Below the pieces are notes generated by a model, which was not told the origin of the DNA, ran no database searches, and worked only from the letters and a program-made list of their open reading frames with translations. From NCBI RefSeq assembly GCF_003573695.1, contig NC_039364.1, positions 234,105,656 to 234,169,655 of the forward strand: a stretch of DNA of 64,000 bases. The letters run 5' to 3'. The stretch is from Papaver somniferum. Lineage: Eukaryota > Streptophyta > Magnoliopsida > Ranunculales > Papaveraceae. Below are positions 11,601-22,642 of the stretch, in pieces. Positions within the stretch are counted from its first letter, which is position 1. Each line of letters opens with the position of its first letter. A program made the position numbers and the translations under genes.

Positions 11601-13009
11601 GTACATTGAACACTACATACCAACTCATCAATAAGCTGTGTGACTGAAATTAAGTTACAAGTTATTTGAGGCACATAAAGCACATTTTCTAGTCATAAAC
11701 CACCAGGCATAATAACGGTTACTATTTTCTCAGAATGTGCATATTTCCCATCTGGGAGACCAACTGAACATGCCTTAATATCTCTCACATCTATCATGTC
11801 ATCCCTTTTGCACGTGACATGGTTTGTAGCCCCTGTGTCTACAATCCAAACCGTTTTCTTACCTTGGAGCTGAGACGTGGATTTTCTTGTATTTAAAAAC
11901 TCAAGCACCTGTTGAAGCTGTGTTGTTGTTACTCCCCTCAAACCTGAGACATCTGATGAGAACGCACCACCTGCATACTTCATTTCTGATATATCCAGAA
12001 TGTGTGCTCTAATCTGATTGCCATTTCCTTGTCCTCTACCTCCTCTGCCATTGGCAAAACCAGCTCGGCCTCTACCACCTGCTCTGCCTCCTCTACCATT
12101 TCCTCTTCCGCCTCTAGGTCTGTCTCCCCACCATTCTGGGTATCCAATGATCTGAAAACACCCTTCATCTGAGTGTCCTTCTCTGCTACAGTGCTTGCAA
12201 AACTTGGAAGGATCATATGTATTGTTAAACTGACGCTGATCAGACTGAACTCTGAAAGCCATCACATTCTCTTGCACTTCCGTTGACATAGCTACATCAC
12301 CTATCCTCAGACGCTCCGAATTCACCATTGTCTGGTATGCTACGTCTATTGATGGCAATGGATCTCTTGCCAACAACTGCTCACGCAGTGAGCTATACAC
12401 AGAATCTAATCCAATCAAAAAATAATGTAGGAAGTCCTCTTCTCTTAGCGTACTAACCTGTCTTTCTATATTACAAGCGCACTTACCAAACTTACACTGA
12501 GGTACCTTCACATATGTCACCAACTCATCCCATATCTTGTTTAATCTTCCAAAGTAGACAGCTACACCTTCCTTATTCTTTTGTTTGCACTCACTCAGAG
12601 ACGCTTTAAGCTGACATATCCTTGTTCCGCTTACAACACAGAATCTTCTCTTCAAGTGTGTCCACATCAAGTTTGCATTATCATAGTCACCCAAACTTGA
12701 TCTGATTGATGTCTCTAACGTGTTGCTGATCCAAGAAACAAGCATTTACTGGACCGCAATCCATTCTTCTAGATGGTCACAATCTTCAGGTTCTGTGATA
12801 GTCCCATCAACAAAACCGAACTTCCTCTTGGCAATCAAAGATCTTCTTATGGCTCTAGCCCATTCATCATAGTTAGTGCCTTTTAGAACAATCGGTGTGA
12901 TGATAATTCCTGGGCCATCACTCGACCCTAGATGATATACTGGATTCTTCTTTTGCATGTCATACTCTGTACTTTTTCCTTTGGTTGATGATTCCGTCTT
13001 ATCACCCAT
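8604..13009 (-). pseudogene. Copia-1 Gag-Pol polyprotein gene, disrupted
   Basis: It starts at ATG 13009 (MGDKTESSTKGKSTEYD). Gag holds the UBN2-type block and a zinc knuckle FCKHCSREGHSDEGCFQ (about 12160-12210). The protease motif is WIVDTGATNHV. Integrase has the LCHRRMGHP zinc-binding start, but the usual CxxC reads CDIF, followed by HIDLWGPY, SDNGTE and the QQNGRVERKHQ Glu. Reverse transcriptase carries VYVDDLIVEGNN. RNase H ends with the ADIFTKSL motif near 8660. In-frame stops lie at 12746, 11693, 11249, 10695, 10077, 9987, 9213 and 8889, with a one-base shift near 11075. Nearly all damage is point mutation; the length is that of an intact element. Virus-like particles would be cytoplasmic in an active copy. 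Confidence 0.88.
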
Positions 13010-13046
13010 CTTGTATAACTTTGATTTAGGTTTTTCGGTTTCTCAA

Positions 13047-13062
13047 CTGGCTCTTGATGCCA
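13047..13062 (-). other. Copia-1 primer binding site (initiator Met tRNA type)
   Basis: On the minus strand, TGGCATCAAGAGCCAG directly follows the 5' LTR. It resembles TGGTATCAGAGCCAG, the complement of plant initiator methionine tRNA, with one change and one extra A. Confidence 0.75.
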
Positions 13063-13352
13063 TGTTAAGATTTGGGTAATTCTCTTTCTTGTTTTCATTC
13101 ATGCATTGCCATAGCTTTTATACAAGACCATACTTGGTGTACAAGTTATTAACCCTAGACACCTACTTGAGCCCTTAATTATCGGTCTCAAGATAGCTAG
13201 CCCTTAATTATCGGTCTCAAGATAGCTACCGACTTGGACCATCTCTTTTCCCTAAACTTCCCAACTCAGTCTCGGAAATACTTGGGACTCAAGACACATT
13301 CTTGAGTCCTACACCACTACGACACTTACCATATATATTGTATTTCCTAATA
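13063..13352 (-). repeat. Copia-1 5' LTR
   Basis: Partner of 8308-8597, equal length. It is followed on the plus strand by the right copy of the GATAC duplication (13353-13357). Confidence 0.92.
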
Positions 13353-13357
13353 GATAC

Positions 13358-13790
13358 TTTAGATACTTCTTCTGCTTCAGGTGACGAGATGGTTATGGAA
13401 GATGTCTCTAGTGTTGTTGTTAAGGGATATGTCAAAGATAAGGTAGTTCAATTCTCTATAGAATCCCACTTGGAGGTTGGTTGTACGTCTAATTTAGTTA
13501 ATGTTCTTGTGTCTACTGCTAATAAGTTTAATAATTTATCTGATTTCTTCTGCTTTTAAAGAAAGTTCTAGTTTGGGACAAGACAATTTACTAAAAGACG
13601 CTACTATTCTTTATGATTCTATTGTAAACTCTTCTCGGAATGATGTTAGAGTTTCAGCTGGCTCAAGCCTTTCGATATTGATGTTGATGCTGGTGGAGTT
13701 AGGTCTCACTTCAACCAGAAATCTTCTTCTCAAGGTGTTTCAAAGGTTTCATTAAAGGTTTTGGACAACAAAAAGTCTGGTAAGAACTAA
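13358..13790 (+). pseudogene. LINE ORF1, second part
   Basis: Continuation of the ORF1 interrupted by Copia-1. Open pieces are Ser/Asp-rich (TSSASGDEMVMEDVSSVVVK) and end in a basic stretch just before ORF2, as in plant L1 ORF1 tails. There is no domain of its own; the assignment rests on position and on the shared target duplication. Confidence 0.5.
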
Positions 13791-13818
13791 AGGAAGGTTC
13801 ACCCTCTCATTAGTAATA

Positions 13819-15147
13819 ATGATCAAGTTTGGTTGTTGGAACATTAGAGGTTTAAATTACCCCTTGAAACAAAAAGAAGTGAGTAGTTATATTAACGAAA
13901 ATAAGTTGTCTCTTGTTTCTTAGTTGAGACAATTTGCAAAGTACTAATAGTAATAAAATAAGAAGTAGAATAATACCTACTCATAAAATTTTGGATAATT
14001 ATGCCCATAATATAACTGTTGAGTTTGGATTGGTTGGGATCCAGGCCAGTTGAAAATTTCTTTAATTCAAAGTTCTGCTCAGGTTATATTTCTTGAAGTT
14101 TTTTTTTTTTAAGAATAAAAAGTGCATTTTTTTTGTCTATGGTGATAACGATGGACTTGTTATATGATCCTTGTGAGCTGATATTATTTTTTTCGCATCT
14201 TCTAATAAGCTTCCTTGTATTATCTTATGAGATTTTAACTCTATTCTAGATATCAATGATAAATCTAGTCGAGCACCTGTTCTTGCTTCCCAGTATTCTG
14301 ATTCTTAGAATTGCCCTCAAAATGCCCATATTTTTGATATATTATATTCTGGTTATTTCTTCAGTTGGAGTAATCAACAACATGGGGATGCATTGGGTTG
14401 TTGCGAAACTTGTCTTAGTTAATTAAGAATGGCTTGTCGATTTTCAAGATTCTTCAGATGAAGTTTTATTCCCGGGAATTTTGATCATAGTCCAAGTGTT
14501 TTTACAATTAGAAGATAGTGCTCATGGTCCACCGCCTATTTGGTTTTGTAACTTCCTTTCCGAAGATTCTGGTTCTTTTTATAATGTTAGACGAGAACGG
14601 AATACCCCTGTAAGAGGTAATACCATTAATTCTAGTTACTTTTTTAAAATTAAAGAGAGTTCAAAAAATCTTTAATTGATTTAAGAAAAAAAAAATTGGT
14701 AATCTATATATTCAGACTCTAGAAGCTAAGAGGTCTATGCTTGACTTTCAAGCTCAAGTTCAAAGGAATCCTTTACGTAGTGTCACAACAGTTATGAATA
14801 AAGAGCTGTTAGAGCTTACGTTGGGTTATCAAGATTTGACGCTTCTTTGGCTGAGCAACAATCTAAGAAACAAGAGGAACTACAGTAAAACATGGGTTGG
14901 CTTAAGCCACCCCAAAAATATTTTCTTTGTTGTTAAAATGCATGTGAATTTTAGCCGGTTTTAACTGATCAATCCCAGTTAAATCTATAGTGAAGCCATC
15001 CCATATATTTTAAGTATGCATTTGTTTCTTGAAACCCCTCCTTGATTCAAATCTCAATTCTTCCATTGGTCTAAGGTGAACTGGATGGGTATTAGTTGTT
15101 GATAGTGTAATTAAATACTGGGTCTACACATCCAAGTCACGACAATA
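13819..15147 (+). pseudogene. LINE ORF2, endonuclease part, broken
   Basis: ATG 13819 opens the frame FGCWNIRGLNYPLKQKEV, the start of the apurinic-like endonuclease of plant L1 elements, which nicks target DNA. Later pieces match the same domain in order: DPGQLKISLIQSSAQVIF, a GDFN-like SILDINDKS (about 14236), YSGYFFSWSNQQHGD (about 14345) and FPGNFDHSPS (about 14470). The linker LEAKRSMLDFQAQVQRNP (about 14715) follows. Stops and shifts are frequent. The reverse transcriptase is missing: the sequence runs into a SIRE-type LTR at about 15148. Confidence 0.6.
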
Positions 15148-16405
15148 TGTTTGCACATTGCTCGGTTGAACTCACAAGTGTAGTATATCAACCTTGTTGT
15201 CAAATTTAGTTGATCAAAACAATATATTGATTTCTAGTCTACAATTAGTTAAGTATCGGATTAGGATAGAAGAGTGTCGTCGAGAATCCAACATCACTGC
15301 TTCTACCGTTTAAAGGCAAAAGATCAACCGAAGCTTTTAGAGAGTGAACCACCTATTTCTCAAGTTATATTCATCCTTATATATATGAGTTGCTGTCGCA
15401 TGAATAATTAGACTATTGCAAGCATATCAAGAATTTCGAGTCAAGTTTATCTTGGTAATTAGTTCTCGAAATATATATGACTAAGCTTAATGAACATTAG
15501 TTCATGCTTGATGAATTTCAGTCAAGAACAATTTATTGTTTTTATTCTAAATAGTGATTCAAGATTATCATTCTAAAATAGCATGGAATAAGTGTATGTG
15601 CCATTGATGTTATTTTGGAAAGTATCGAATTGATTTAGAGAGAAATATAAAACTATTGTAAATTTGGATGATGACAGTATGCATACCAATTCACATACTG
15701 GGAGAACTGTTATAGTTCCGGAGCCGTATGCATGTACCCAGTACACGTATCGGCGTATCTATATGTCAACATCAACTTTTTGGTACGCATACTAGGTATC
15801 CATACCATAAAAAGTCTGTTGCTCGTGAAATAGGAAGGAACTGTTGGTTTTGAACTCGGTGCGGTATCCATATCCGATACGCAAACCGAAAAAGTTATGT
15901 GAGTTTCTGAACTTGTTTTTTCCTTAAGGTTACAAAAACCCAGTAAATTTACCATAAAAAAATAGTCACGAACAAAGTAGAGTACACGTACTTGCCATGT
16001 CGAATATTTTCAGATGCACAAAAATTATTTCGGAAGATTCTGATTTTTTTTTATATTGTTGGACGAGAATGGAATACCCCAGTAAAAAGTAACCTTATGT
16101 TAATTATAGTTACTAAATTAAAGAGAGCTAAAAAAAAATTTAATTGATATGAGGAAAAAAAATTGGCGATCTATCTATTCAGACTCTAGAAGCTAAGAGG
16201 TTTATGCTGGAATTTCAAGCTCAAGTTCAAATGAATCCTTTACGTAGTGTCACAGCCAGTTATGAAAAGGAAGCTATTAGAGCTTACATAGGGTTATCAA
16301 GATTTGACGCTTCTTTGGCCTAGCAACAGTCTAAGGTGAATTGGATGGGTGTTAGTTGTTGATAGTAGAATTCAATACCGGTTCTACACGTCCAAGTCGC
16401 AAAAA
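14560..16405 (+). repeat. tandem duplication of a LINE-LTR junction block
   Basis: About 1.47 kb is present twice. The first copy is 14560-16027 (LINE linker to about 15147, then LTR to about 16027). The second starts at 16028 with 'gaagattctg' of the LINE linker and passes into the same LTR at about 16406. The first copy carries extra bases at about 14890-15065. The switch point at 16027 joins LTR sequence to LINE sequence at a short shared 'gaagatt' or 'gagataatt' patch. Confidence 0.65.
15148..16027 (+). repeat. truncated SIRE-type LTR (extra copy), empty site for the Athila insertion
   Basis: It starts TGTTTGCACATTGCTCGG, matching the LTR starts at 16406 and 30208, and runs through the U3 region to 'cagatgcacaaaaatt'. 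At about 15535-15560 it is uninterrupted where the 16406 copy holds the Athila-like element. Confidence 0.65.
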
Positions 16406-16823
16406 TGGATTAGTGCGTTGCTCGGTCGAATTTACAAGTTCTATATATCAAGCTTGTTGTAAAATTTAGTTGATCAAAAGTATGATTTCTATTCTACAAT
16501 TAATCAAGTCTCGAATTAGGATAAAAAAAGTGTAGTTGAAAATCAGACATCACTTCTTTCTACGGTTTGAAGGCGAAGATCAACCGAAGCTTTTGGAGAA
16601 CTTCTTCAACCAAAGATAATTGAAGACTGAACCACCTACTTCCTAAATTATATTCGTCCTACCATCTATGATACGTTGTCGCGTGACTAATTAGACTATT
16701 GCAAGCATATCAAGAATTTCGAGTCAAGTTTATCTAGGTAATTAGTTCTTGAAATACATATGATTAATCTTAGTGAACATTTGTTCATACTTGATGAATT
16801 TCGGTTAAGAACAATTTATTTTT

Positions 16824-16828
16824 CATAA
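16824..16828. other. target-site duplication CATAA, left
   Basis: CATAA precedes the Athila-like element and is repeated at 25393-25397. Confidence 0.9.
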
Positions 16829-18354
16829 TGATAGACACATTTATGTGTCTATTTTCATCTCTTTTGTGTATTTTGTTAGTACTCATTTTCGTCCTTATTA
16901 TGGTGTTTTGTGTGTTTTTAGGTATTTTTTGGAAATAAACATTTTTGGAAAAATCAGCTCGAAAAGTTGCCCGGGGCACCCTTGAAGGACAATTGTTATT
17001 TGGACTATCACTATCGGTTAAGGGGCACCTCAGTGGACACCTGCTATTCGCACCCCAGTTCAGGATAGGGGGACACCCTTTCTTCTTCGTTTGAAAACTT
17101 TTTTTTGGCGGGAAATGAAATTCTCAACTGGCAGAAGTTTGATCACAAAAATGAAGGGGTTACGGGTCGATTCAATTGCTGAAATTTGATAGAGAGATGT
17201 GATATAGGTTAAGGAACACATTTTGGCAGTGGGTTCTATCGGAATTGGCTGGAAAATGCGTGATGATTCACACACCCAAAACAGAGCACGTGTATTATAA
17301 CACGAGCAAAATTGAAGTTCTTGTGTGCATGGAGGAGTTCTACTAGCGTCGAAAGAGTGCTGAAACGTTGAGAAGGCTAACTAGAGCGTGCAGGATCAAA
17401 TCTAACGCGTGCATGGGCTTAAAAATAGAAATTATCGTTATTATGGGAAGCAAGGAATATTCGTATTAAATGGAGAATATACGCAATAAATGATGGGATT
17501 TTTGGTCCTGAAACACTATAAATACAAGGCAAAACAGTTTGTGAAAGGTTAGCACGGGATTGGGAGAGAGTTAGAGCCGAGAGAATCGAAGGAAAGGGTG
17601 GACAACAAGAAGAGTTCTGCTGCTCAGCTAAGAACACGAAGAACAAGGACCAGCCAGGAGAGTCGTAGAGAAGTGTCGCTGAACTGCAACAATTCCCTAT
17701 TCCTTTCTCGTGATTTCACAACAGCGTCAACTGCACTTCTCATATGCCGTTCTTTTCAGACGTTTCTTGTGTGTTGCAAAGGACGGTCTTAAATTGATTT
17801 TCTTATTATTTCATCATTTGTAATCAACTTGTGAGCATCAATAAAGTCTTTTGAGTATTTTTCCAACATGATGAGAGGCTAAATTCTTGGTGATTGAGGC
17901 AATGGAGGATCTATTCACTCATGTTTGATTGGTAATATTTTTATTTATAATTTCGTTAATTATTTATTTTATTTATTTCACTTGGATAAAAATATAAAAA
18001 AAAGGATAAAATGGTTTTCTTAATTATTTGTGAATCAGTTTGATGTTTTATGCTTAGAATATATTCTTTGATAAGTCATGCTTAAGGATTACAACTTAAT
18101 ATTTGGACACCTTTTAAATTAACAAGTGATTTAATAAAAAAAGAGCTTAATAATAATTTCTGAAATATTATTTATAACCAATCAACTTGAAGTAATAGTG
18201 AATCCTAAGCCTTAATTTTTCTAAAATCTTGACATTACTATTAATTTCCTTCATTTATTTATTTGTTTAAATCTTTAAAAAAAAAAGTTACCTTCACAAG
18301 TTCGAAAAGAACCCAGTTTTCACCACTATCTACAACAACTTTTGAGTTACATCA
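16829..18354 (+). repeat. Athila-like 5' LTR
   Basis: It starts TGATAGACACATTTATGTG and ends GAGTTACATCA. A TATA box (tataaata, 17517-17524) and an AATAAA signal (17840-17845) suit the promoter and poly(A) site of the element RNA. Confidence 0.9.
17517..17524 (+). promoter_or_regulatory. TATA box of the Athila-like 5' LTR
   Basis: The motif tataaata lies mid-LTR in a conserved 'cactataaatacaaggc' context. It is repeated at 24553-24560 in the 3' LTR, and similar boxes lie at about 40275 and 58338 in the other LTRs of the family. Confidence 0.6.
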
Positions 18355-18360
18355 AATTTT

Positions 18361-18378
18361 TGGCGCCGCCGACGCGGA
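18361..18378 (+). other. Athila-like primer binding site
   Basis: TGGCGCCGCCGACGCGG lies a few bases after the LTR. Athila/Tat elements usually have TGGCGCCGTTGCCGGGG, complementary to an Asp tRNA; the first eight bases match. The same variant follows the LTR at 59142. Confidence 0.7.
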
Positions 18379-19625
18379 CCTGTGGTTAGGTAGAATTTTT
18401 TTTTTTAGGTTTATTATTTTTTTTCCTTTTTACGTTTCTTTTTGTCTTTGATTTGCAGGTTCGAAGTGGAGTACTAAGGACCTTGGAAGGAAAAGCTTAA
18501 AGCGAAAGGAGCGAAAGAGGAATTTTTTTTTTGTTTTATATATAGAAAAGAGAGAAAAAAAAAGAGAGATTTTTATATATTTTTTTTTAGGTTATTTTTT
18601 CTTTTTCTTTTGCACTTTACTTTATTTGGACTTTGGACTGGACTCTTGGACTTTATTATTATTTTTTAAAAAAAAACCCTACGGAAGGGTAGTTAAATAC
18701 AAACTGTGTGCAGGGAAGGACGGTGATTACAATATCACCTCGGCCCCTCGGGTTCGCACACGGCATAGGAGTCGTGGCCCGAGTCGACGACAACGGTTCA
18801 TCCCCCGTCTGGTACGGGAGGTAAGTCCAATCGAAACACTCGCGAATCTCCTGTAAGCGAGTTACTGTATTCCTTAAGGTGATCATTGATTGAGGACGAA
18901 TTTGGACTGTCTTTATTTTCCTAGTAAAGGGCAAGGCCTGGCCTAAACAAGATAAGGGTTCGGATTTCATCACCGCTCCCTTCTTGCCCGCTTTAGGAGA
19001 ACAAAACCTAACGCGAACCCAAGCTTTAAAATCTGATTAGAAAGAGACCTATAGGGTATCGAGCTTGTTAGGAAAATTTTCGAAGGATATTGGTTATTCT
19101 TTTAGCATACTTCGAAGTTCATGACGGTTTCTGTGAGTTGAATGCGTGACTGCGCCGCCTTGTACTGCGGTGAGGCCTTGGGTATCAAAGCTCCACTAAG
19201 CTTCCCTCGCCTCGATTCAACTTACTTTGACTCGGATTGATTCCAGAGGGGTTTGCTTAAATTGTAACGAATTCCCTTTCGAGATATAGAAGCTAGTCTA
19301 GAAACAATCTAAGTGAGCCATCATGCTTGTTGTTTGCTAGAAATCTCTAGGTTTGCTGTGGTAAAGTCGAGTCAGCCTGCTGTGTGATTGCTAGAACCTT
19401 CCTGTTAGGATTTTTATTTCTTTTTGTTTTTTTAGTGTATGCCCGATTTTGTTAATAGGGCTTGGAAAAGAGATACTCTAGGTCGTCTGATTAGTGATAA
19501 ACCTAGTAGTTCTTGTGGAGGCGGGAGCTCGAAGACTCTTCTTTAGAGAGCCCGTTTTTGGAAACTTCAGTTTTGAGAATCTGCGTCTTTGTGAAGAAAT
19601 TTCTCCTAGTCCTTTGGTAGTAGAA
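18379..19625 (+). other. Athila-like untranslated leader
   Basis: A long leader between primer site and Gag. It is T-rich, then has a GC-richer stretch with short upstream frames. Nothing in it reads as a conserved protein. Confidence 0.6.
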
Positions 19626-22600
19626 ATGGCAACTTTAAAAGCTTTATTGAACCCAACTAGGACCTCTCGTCCGTCTTGTATCAAGTTAGCTGAAACCGAG
19701 GCAAATTATGAACTCAAACCTGGGACTTTACAGATGCTCCCAACCTTTTTAGGAAAAGAGAATGAGAACCCCTATTTTCATGTTAGGGAATTTGAGGAAG
19801 TATGTAGTACTCGAAAATTAAAAACCTTAGTGATGATGCACTGAAACTTAGGTTATTCCCCTTTTCCTTAAAAGATAAAGCCAAATCTTGGCTGTATAGT
19901 TTGGATTCTGAGTCAATTGAAACCTATGAACAACTTACATCTGCCTTTATACATAAGTTTTTCCCAAGGCACAAAACATCGTCTATTAGGACACAAATTT
20001 GTACTTTTGCTCAACAAGAGGGAGAATCTTTATATAGGTATTTAGAAAGGTTCAATGACTTAATTTCTCAATGTCCTCATCATGGTTTAGAGAAGGTTAG
20101 GTTAGTTCAGATCCTCTACGAGGGTTTAGACTATTCAACAACGACCATGGTTGAGTCCTTATGCACAGGTGGGTTTGAGAATAAAACTGTTGATGAGGCG
20201 ATGACATTTTTGAATGAAATCGCCAATAAGACCCAACAATGGGAAAATAATAGGGAACCCCAGAAAACAATTCTTCTAAGTAGAGGAAATGTCAATAGGG
20301 TAGAAGGATCCTATGAGTCAGATGCTAAAATAGCAGCCATAGCCAAAAGGTTAGAAGCGTTGGAATTAGGTCATTCTAGTGGTACTAGTGGTAGAATAGA
20401 GCCTTTTTGGGAAGACCATACTGTTGAAGAGCAAGCCAATGCTCTTTATAACAACACTAGATTCGATAACCGTCAGAAGTTTGACCCTTATTCAGAAACC
20501 TATAACCCTGGCTGGAGAAACCATCCCAACCTTTCTTGGTCTAAGGGCCAGAATCAAGGTCAGTCTAGTAACTCTCAAGCTCCCCCAGGTTTTGGCTATC
20601 CTAAGAATCCTTCAGCCCCGGCACAGTTTCAGAACCCTTCGGATAAGAAGATTATGAGTTTAGAAGAGTCTCTTGCTTTGTTAACTCGTAACACTATGGA
20701 GTTTCAGCAATCTGTTGCTCAAGCTATAGAAGAAAATAAGAGAATAGGTCAGGCTAACTCTCAGGCTATTTCCGAATTGAAAACCCAGGTTAGTCATATA
20801 AATGAGTCTTTGAGGGAAAAAGGTAAGTCTCCTAGTCAAACTCAACCCAATCCTAAAGCAGATAAATCGTACAATCATGTGAACTCTATTACAACCCTTA
20901 GGAGTGGAAAGAAAGTTGACAATAAGGTTGTCATGCCTGATAGTGAACATGCTGTAGTTCACCCTTATGAGCCAGAAAATGAGGAGACTGATAGAGTCTC
21001 CAAAGAGACCAATGAGGGTCCTGATGAGCCCGACTTTGTTCCCAGAGCCCCGTTCCCCCAGCTGCTAGTTCCGACTAAAAGGGAGTCCAACTTTAATGAT
21101 ATATTGGAGGTTTTTAAGCAGGTTAATATCAACCTTCCATTATTAGACGCAATTAGGCAGATTCCATCTTATGCCAAGTTCCTTAAGGACTTGTGTACGC
21201 GAAAGCGTAAGCTCAGTGTCCAGAAGAAAGCCTTCATAGCTAGTCATGTGAGTTCTATTATTCAGAATACCACTACTCCTAAGTATAAAGACCCAGGGTC
21301 CCCTACCATTGCTTGTACAATAGGTAAGTACCGTGTTGAGAAAGCGTTGCTTGAATTAGGAGCCAGTGTGAACTTACTGCCATACCATGTGTACCTTAAG
21401 CTAGGACTTGGTGAGATGAAACCTACACAGATGACACTTCAGTTAGCTGATAGGTCCGTTAAAATTCCTCGTGGTGTGATCGAGGATGTTCTCATATAGG
21501 TCGAAAAGTTTATATATCCGGTGGATTTTGTTATCCTAGATACCCAACCTATCCCTGACCCAGAGAACCAAATACCAGTGATTTTAGGTCGCCCGTTTTT
21601 AGCTACATCCAATGCGATCATTAACTGTCGAAATGGTGTTATGAATTTGTCTTTTGGTAATATGACTATTGAGTTGAACATTTTTAATATTAGTAAGCTA
21701 CCCTCTGACCTAGATGACACGTGCATTGAAGAGGTCAACATGATAGGAACCTTAGTTCCGAAGTCTGTACCAAACACCGAATCGGAAGATCCATTAGAGA
21801 GTTGTCTAGCCCGTTTTAGCATGGATTTCGACGATGATAATAACATTGAACAAGTAAATGCTCTGTTGGATTCTATTCCTATGTTAGATACCGATAGATG
21901 GAAATCTAGGTTTGAACCATTACTAGCTACCGAATCTACCTTAAGCCCTTATTTCGAAGAGCCTAAAGATCCTCCTAAGTTGGACCCCAATTATGCATTT
22001 GTAGGCTCATCTGAGATTTTTCCTATAACTTCCGATTTGGATGGTGATCATGAGATTAGGCCAGTAACCGTGCTTCAACATAATAAGGAAACTCTAGGGA
22101 TGACCATAGAGGATATGAAACATATAAGTCCTATAGCTAGTATACCTCAAAAGAATTTAGAGGATGAACCACCTGATTATAACTCAGAGAAAGCAATTGA
22201 CCTTTTTCAGGAACCGGGTTGTCTAGAAATTAGGAATATTGCGACTAGTTTATCTAGGGACACCCAAAACCCTAAATTTGGGGGTAGAGATTGTCAATTA
22301 TCCCCAGTAGAAGTCCCTAACTTGGGACTCAAGCCTAGTGCATCTGAGGTATCGCTTGAGTCTATTCAGACTCCACAACCTGATCCGCCTGATACTGTTC
22401 AGGAGGAAATCCATATATTAGAAACCCGTTTTTCGGATGAATCTATTTTTCAAGACACTCTTATGAAGCCCAACTGGAGGCTCTGGATAGATCCGGTTAT
22501 CTTGCAAGAAACCTTAGATGAGGATGTGCTCCTTCTGTTCATTTTTCTGAGCCAGTGCAGTTGTCTCATATTGGTGTTAGCTCTATTTGGTATTATGGAC

Positions 22601-22642
22601 CCACAACTTTTTCGGCTATTGGTATATGACTTTGGAAGGTGA
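19626..22642 (+). pseudogene. Athila-like Gag-protease gene with non-pol C-terminal tail
   Basis: It starts at ATG 19626 (MATLKALLNPTRTSRPSCIK). Gag shows the Athila retrotrans_gag core: LRLFPFSLKDKAKSWL, FIHKFFPRHKT, EGESLYRYLERFNDLI, CPHHGL. A one-base shift near 19820 separates the first 65 codons from the rest. The retropepsin-like protease follows at about 21300-21620; its active-site motif reads LELGASVN instead of LDLGASVN (codon 21353-21355), and TAG at 21497-21499 lies in frame. The frame then stays open 21500-22642 through GRPFLATSNAIINC, an acidic Pro/Glu-rich region and a strongly hydrophobic segment VLLLFIFLSQCSCLILVLAL near the C-terminus. A short block, LGMTIEDMKHISP, resembles the sequence just upstream of the Athila reverse transcriptase, but no polymerase follows. 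Confidence 0.8.

Larger units (their letters stand above)
8308..13352 (-). mobile_element. Copia-1: complete Ty1/Copia retrotransposon (minus strand) inside the LINE
   Basis: A 5,045-bp element with two 290-bp LTRs, flanking GATAC duplications, primer binding site, polypurine tract and a full Gag-Pol reading region in Copia order (Gag, protease, integrase, reverse transcriptase, RNase H). The LTRs differ at about 7 of 290 positions by my alignment. The reading frame is broken by eight in-frame stops and one frameshift, so this copy cannot make a full polyprotein. Confidence 0.92.

Noticed and set aside
17419..17792. Overlapping open stretches on both strands within the Athila LTR (also 24455-24775)
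   Set aside because: Inside LTR sequence around the TATA box and transcript start; they mirror each other and match no protein.
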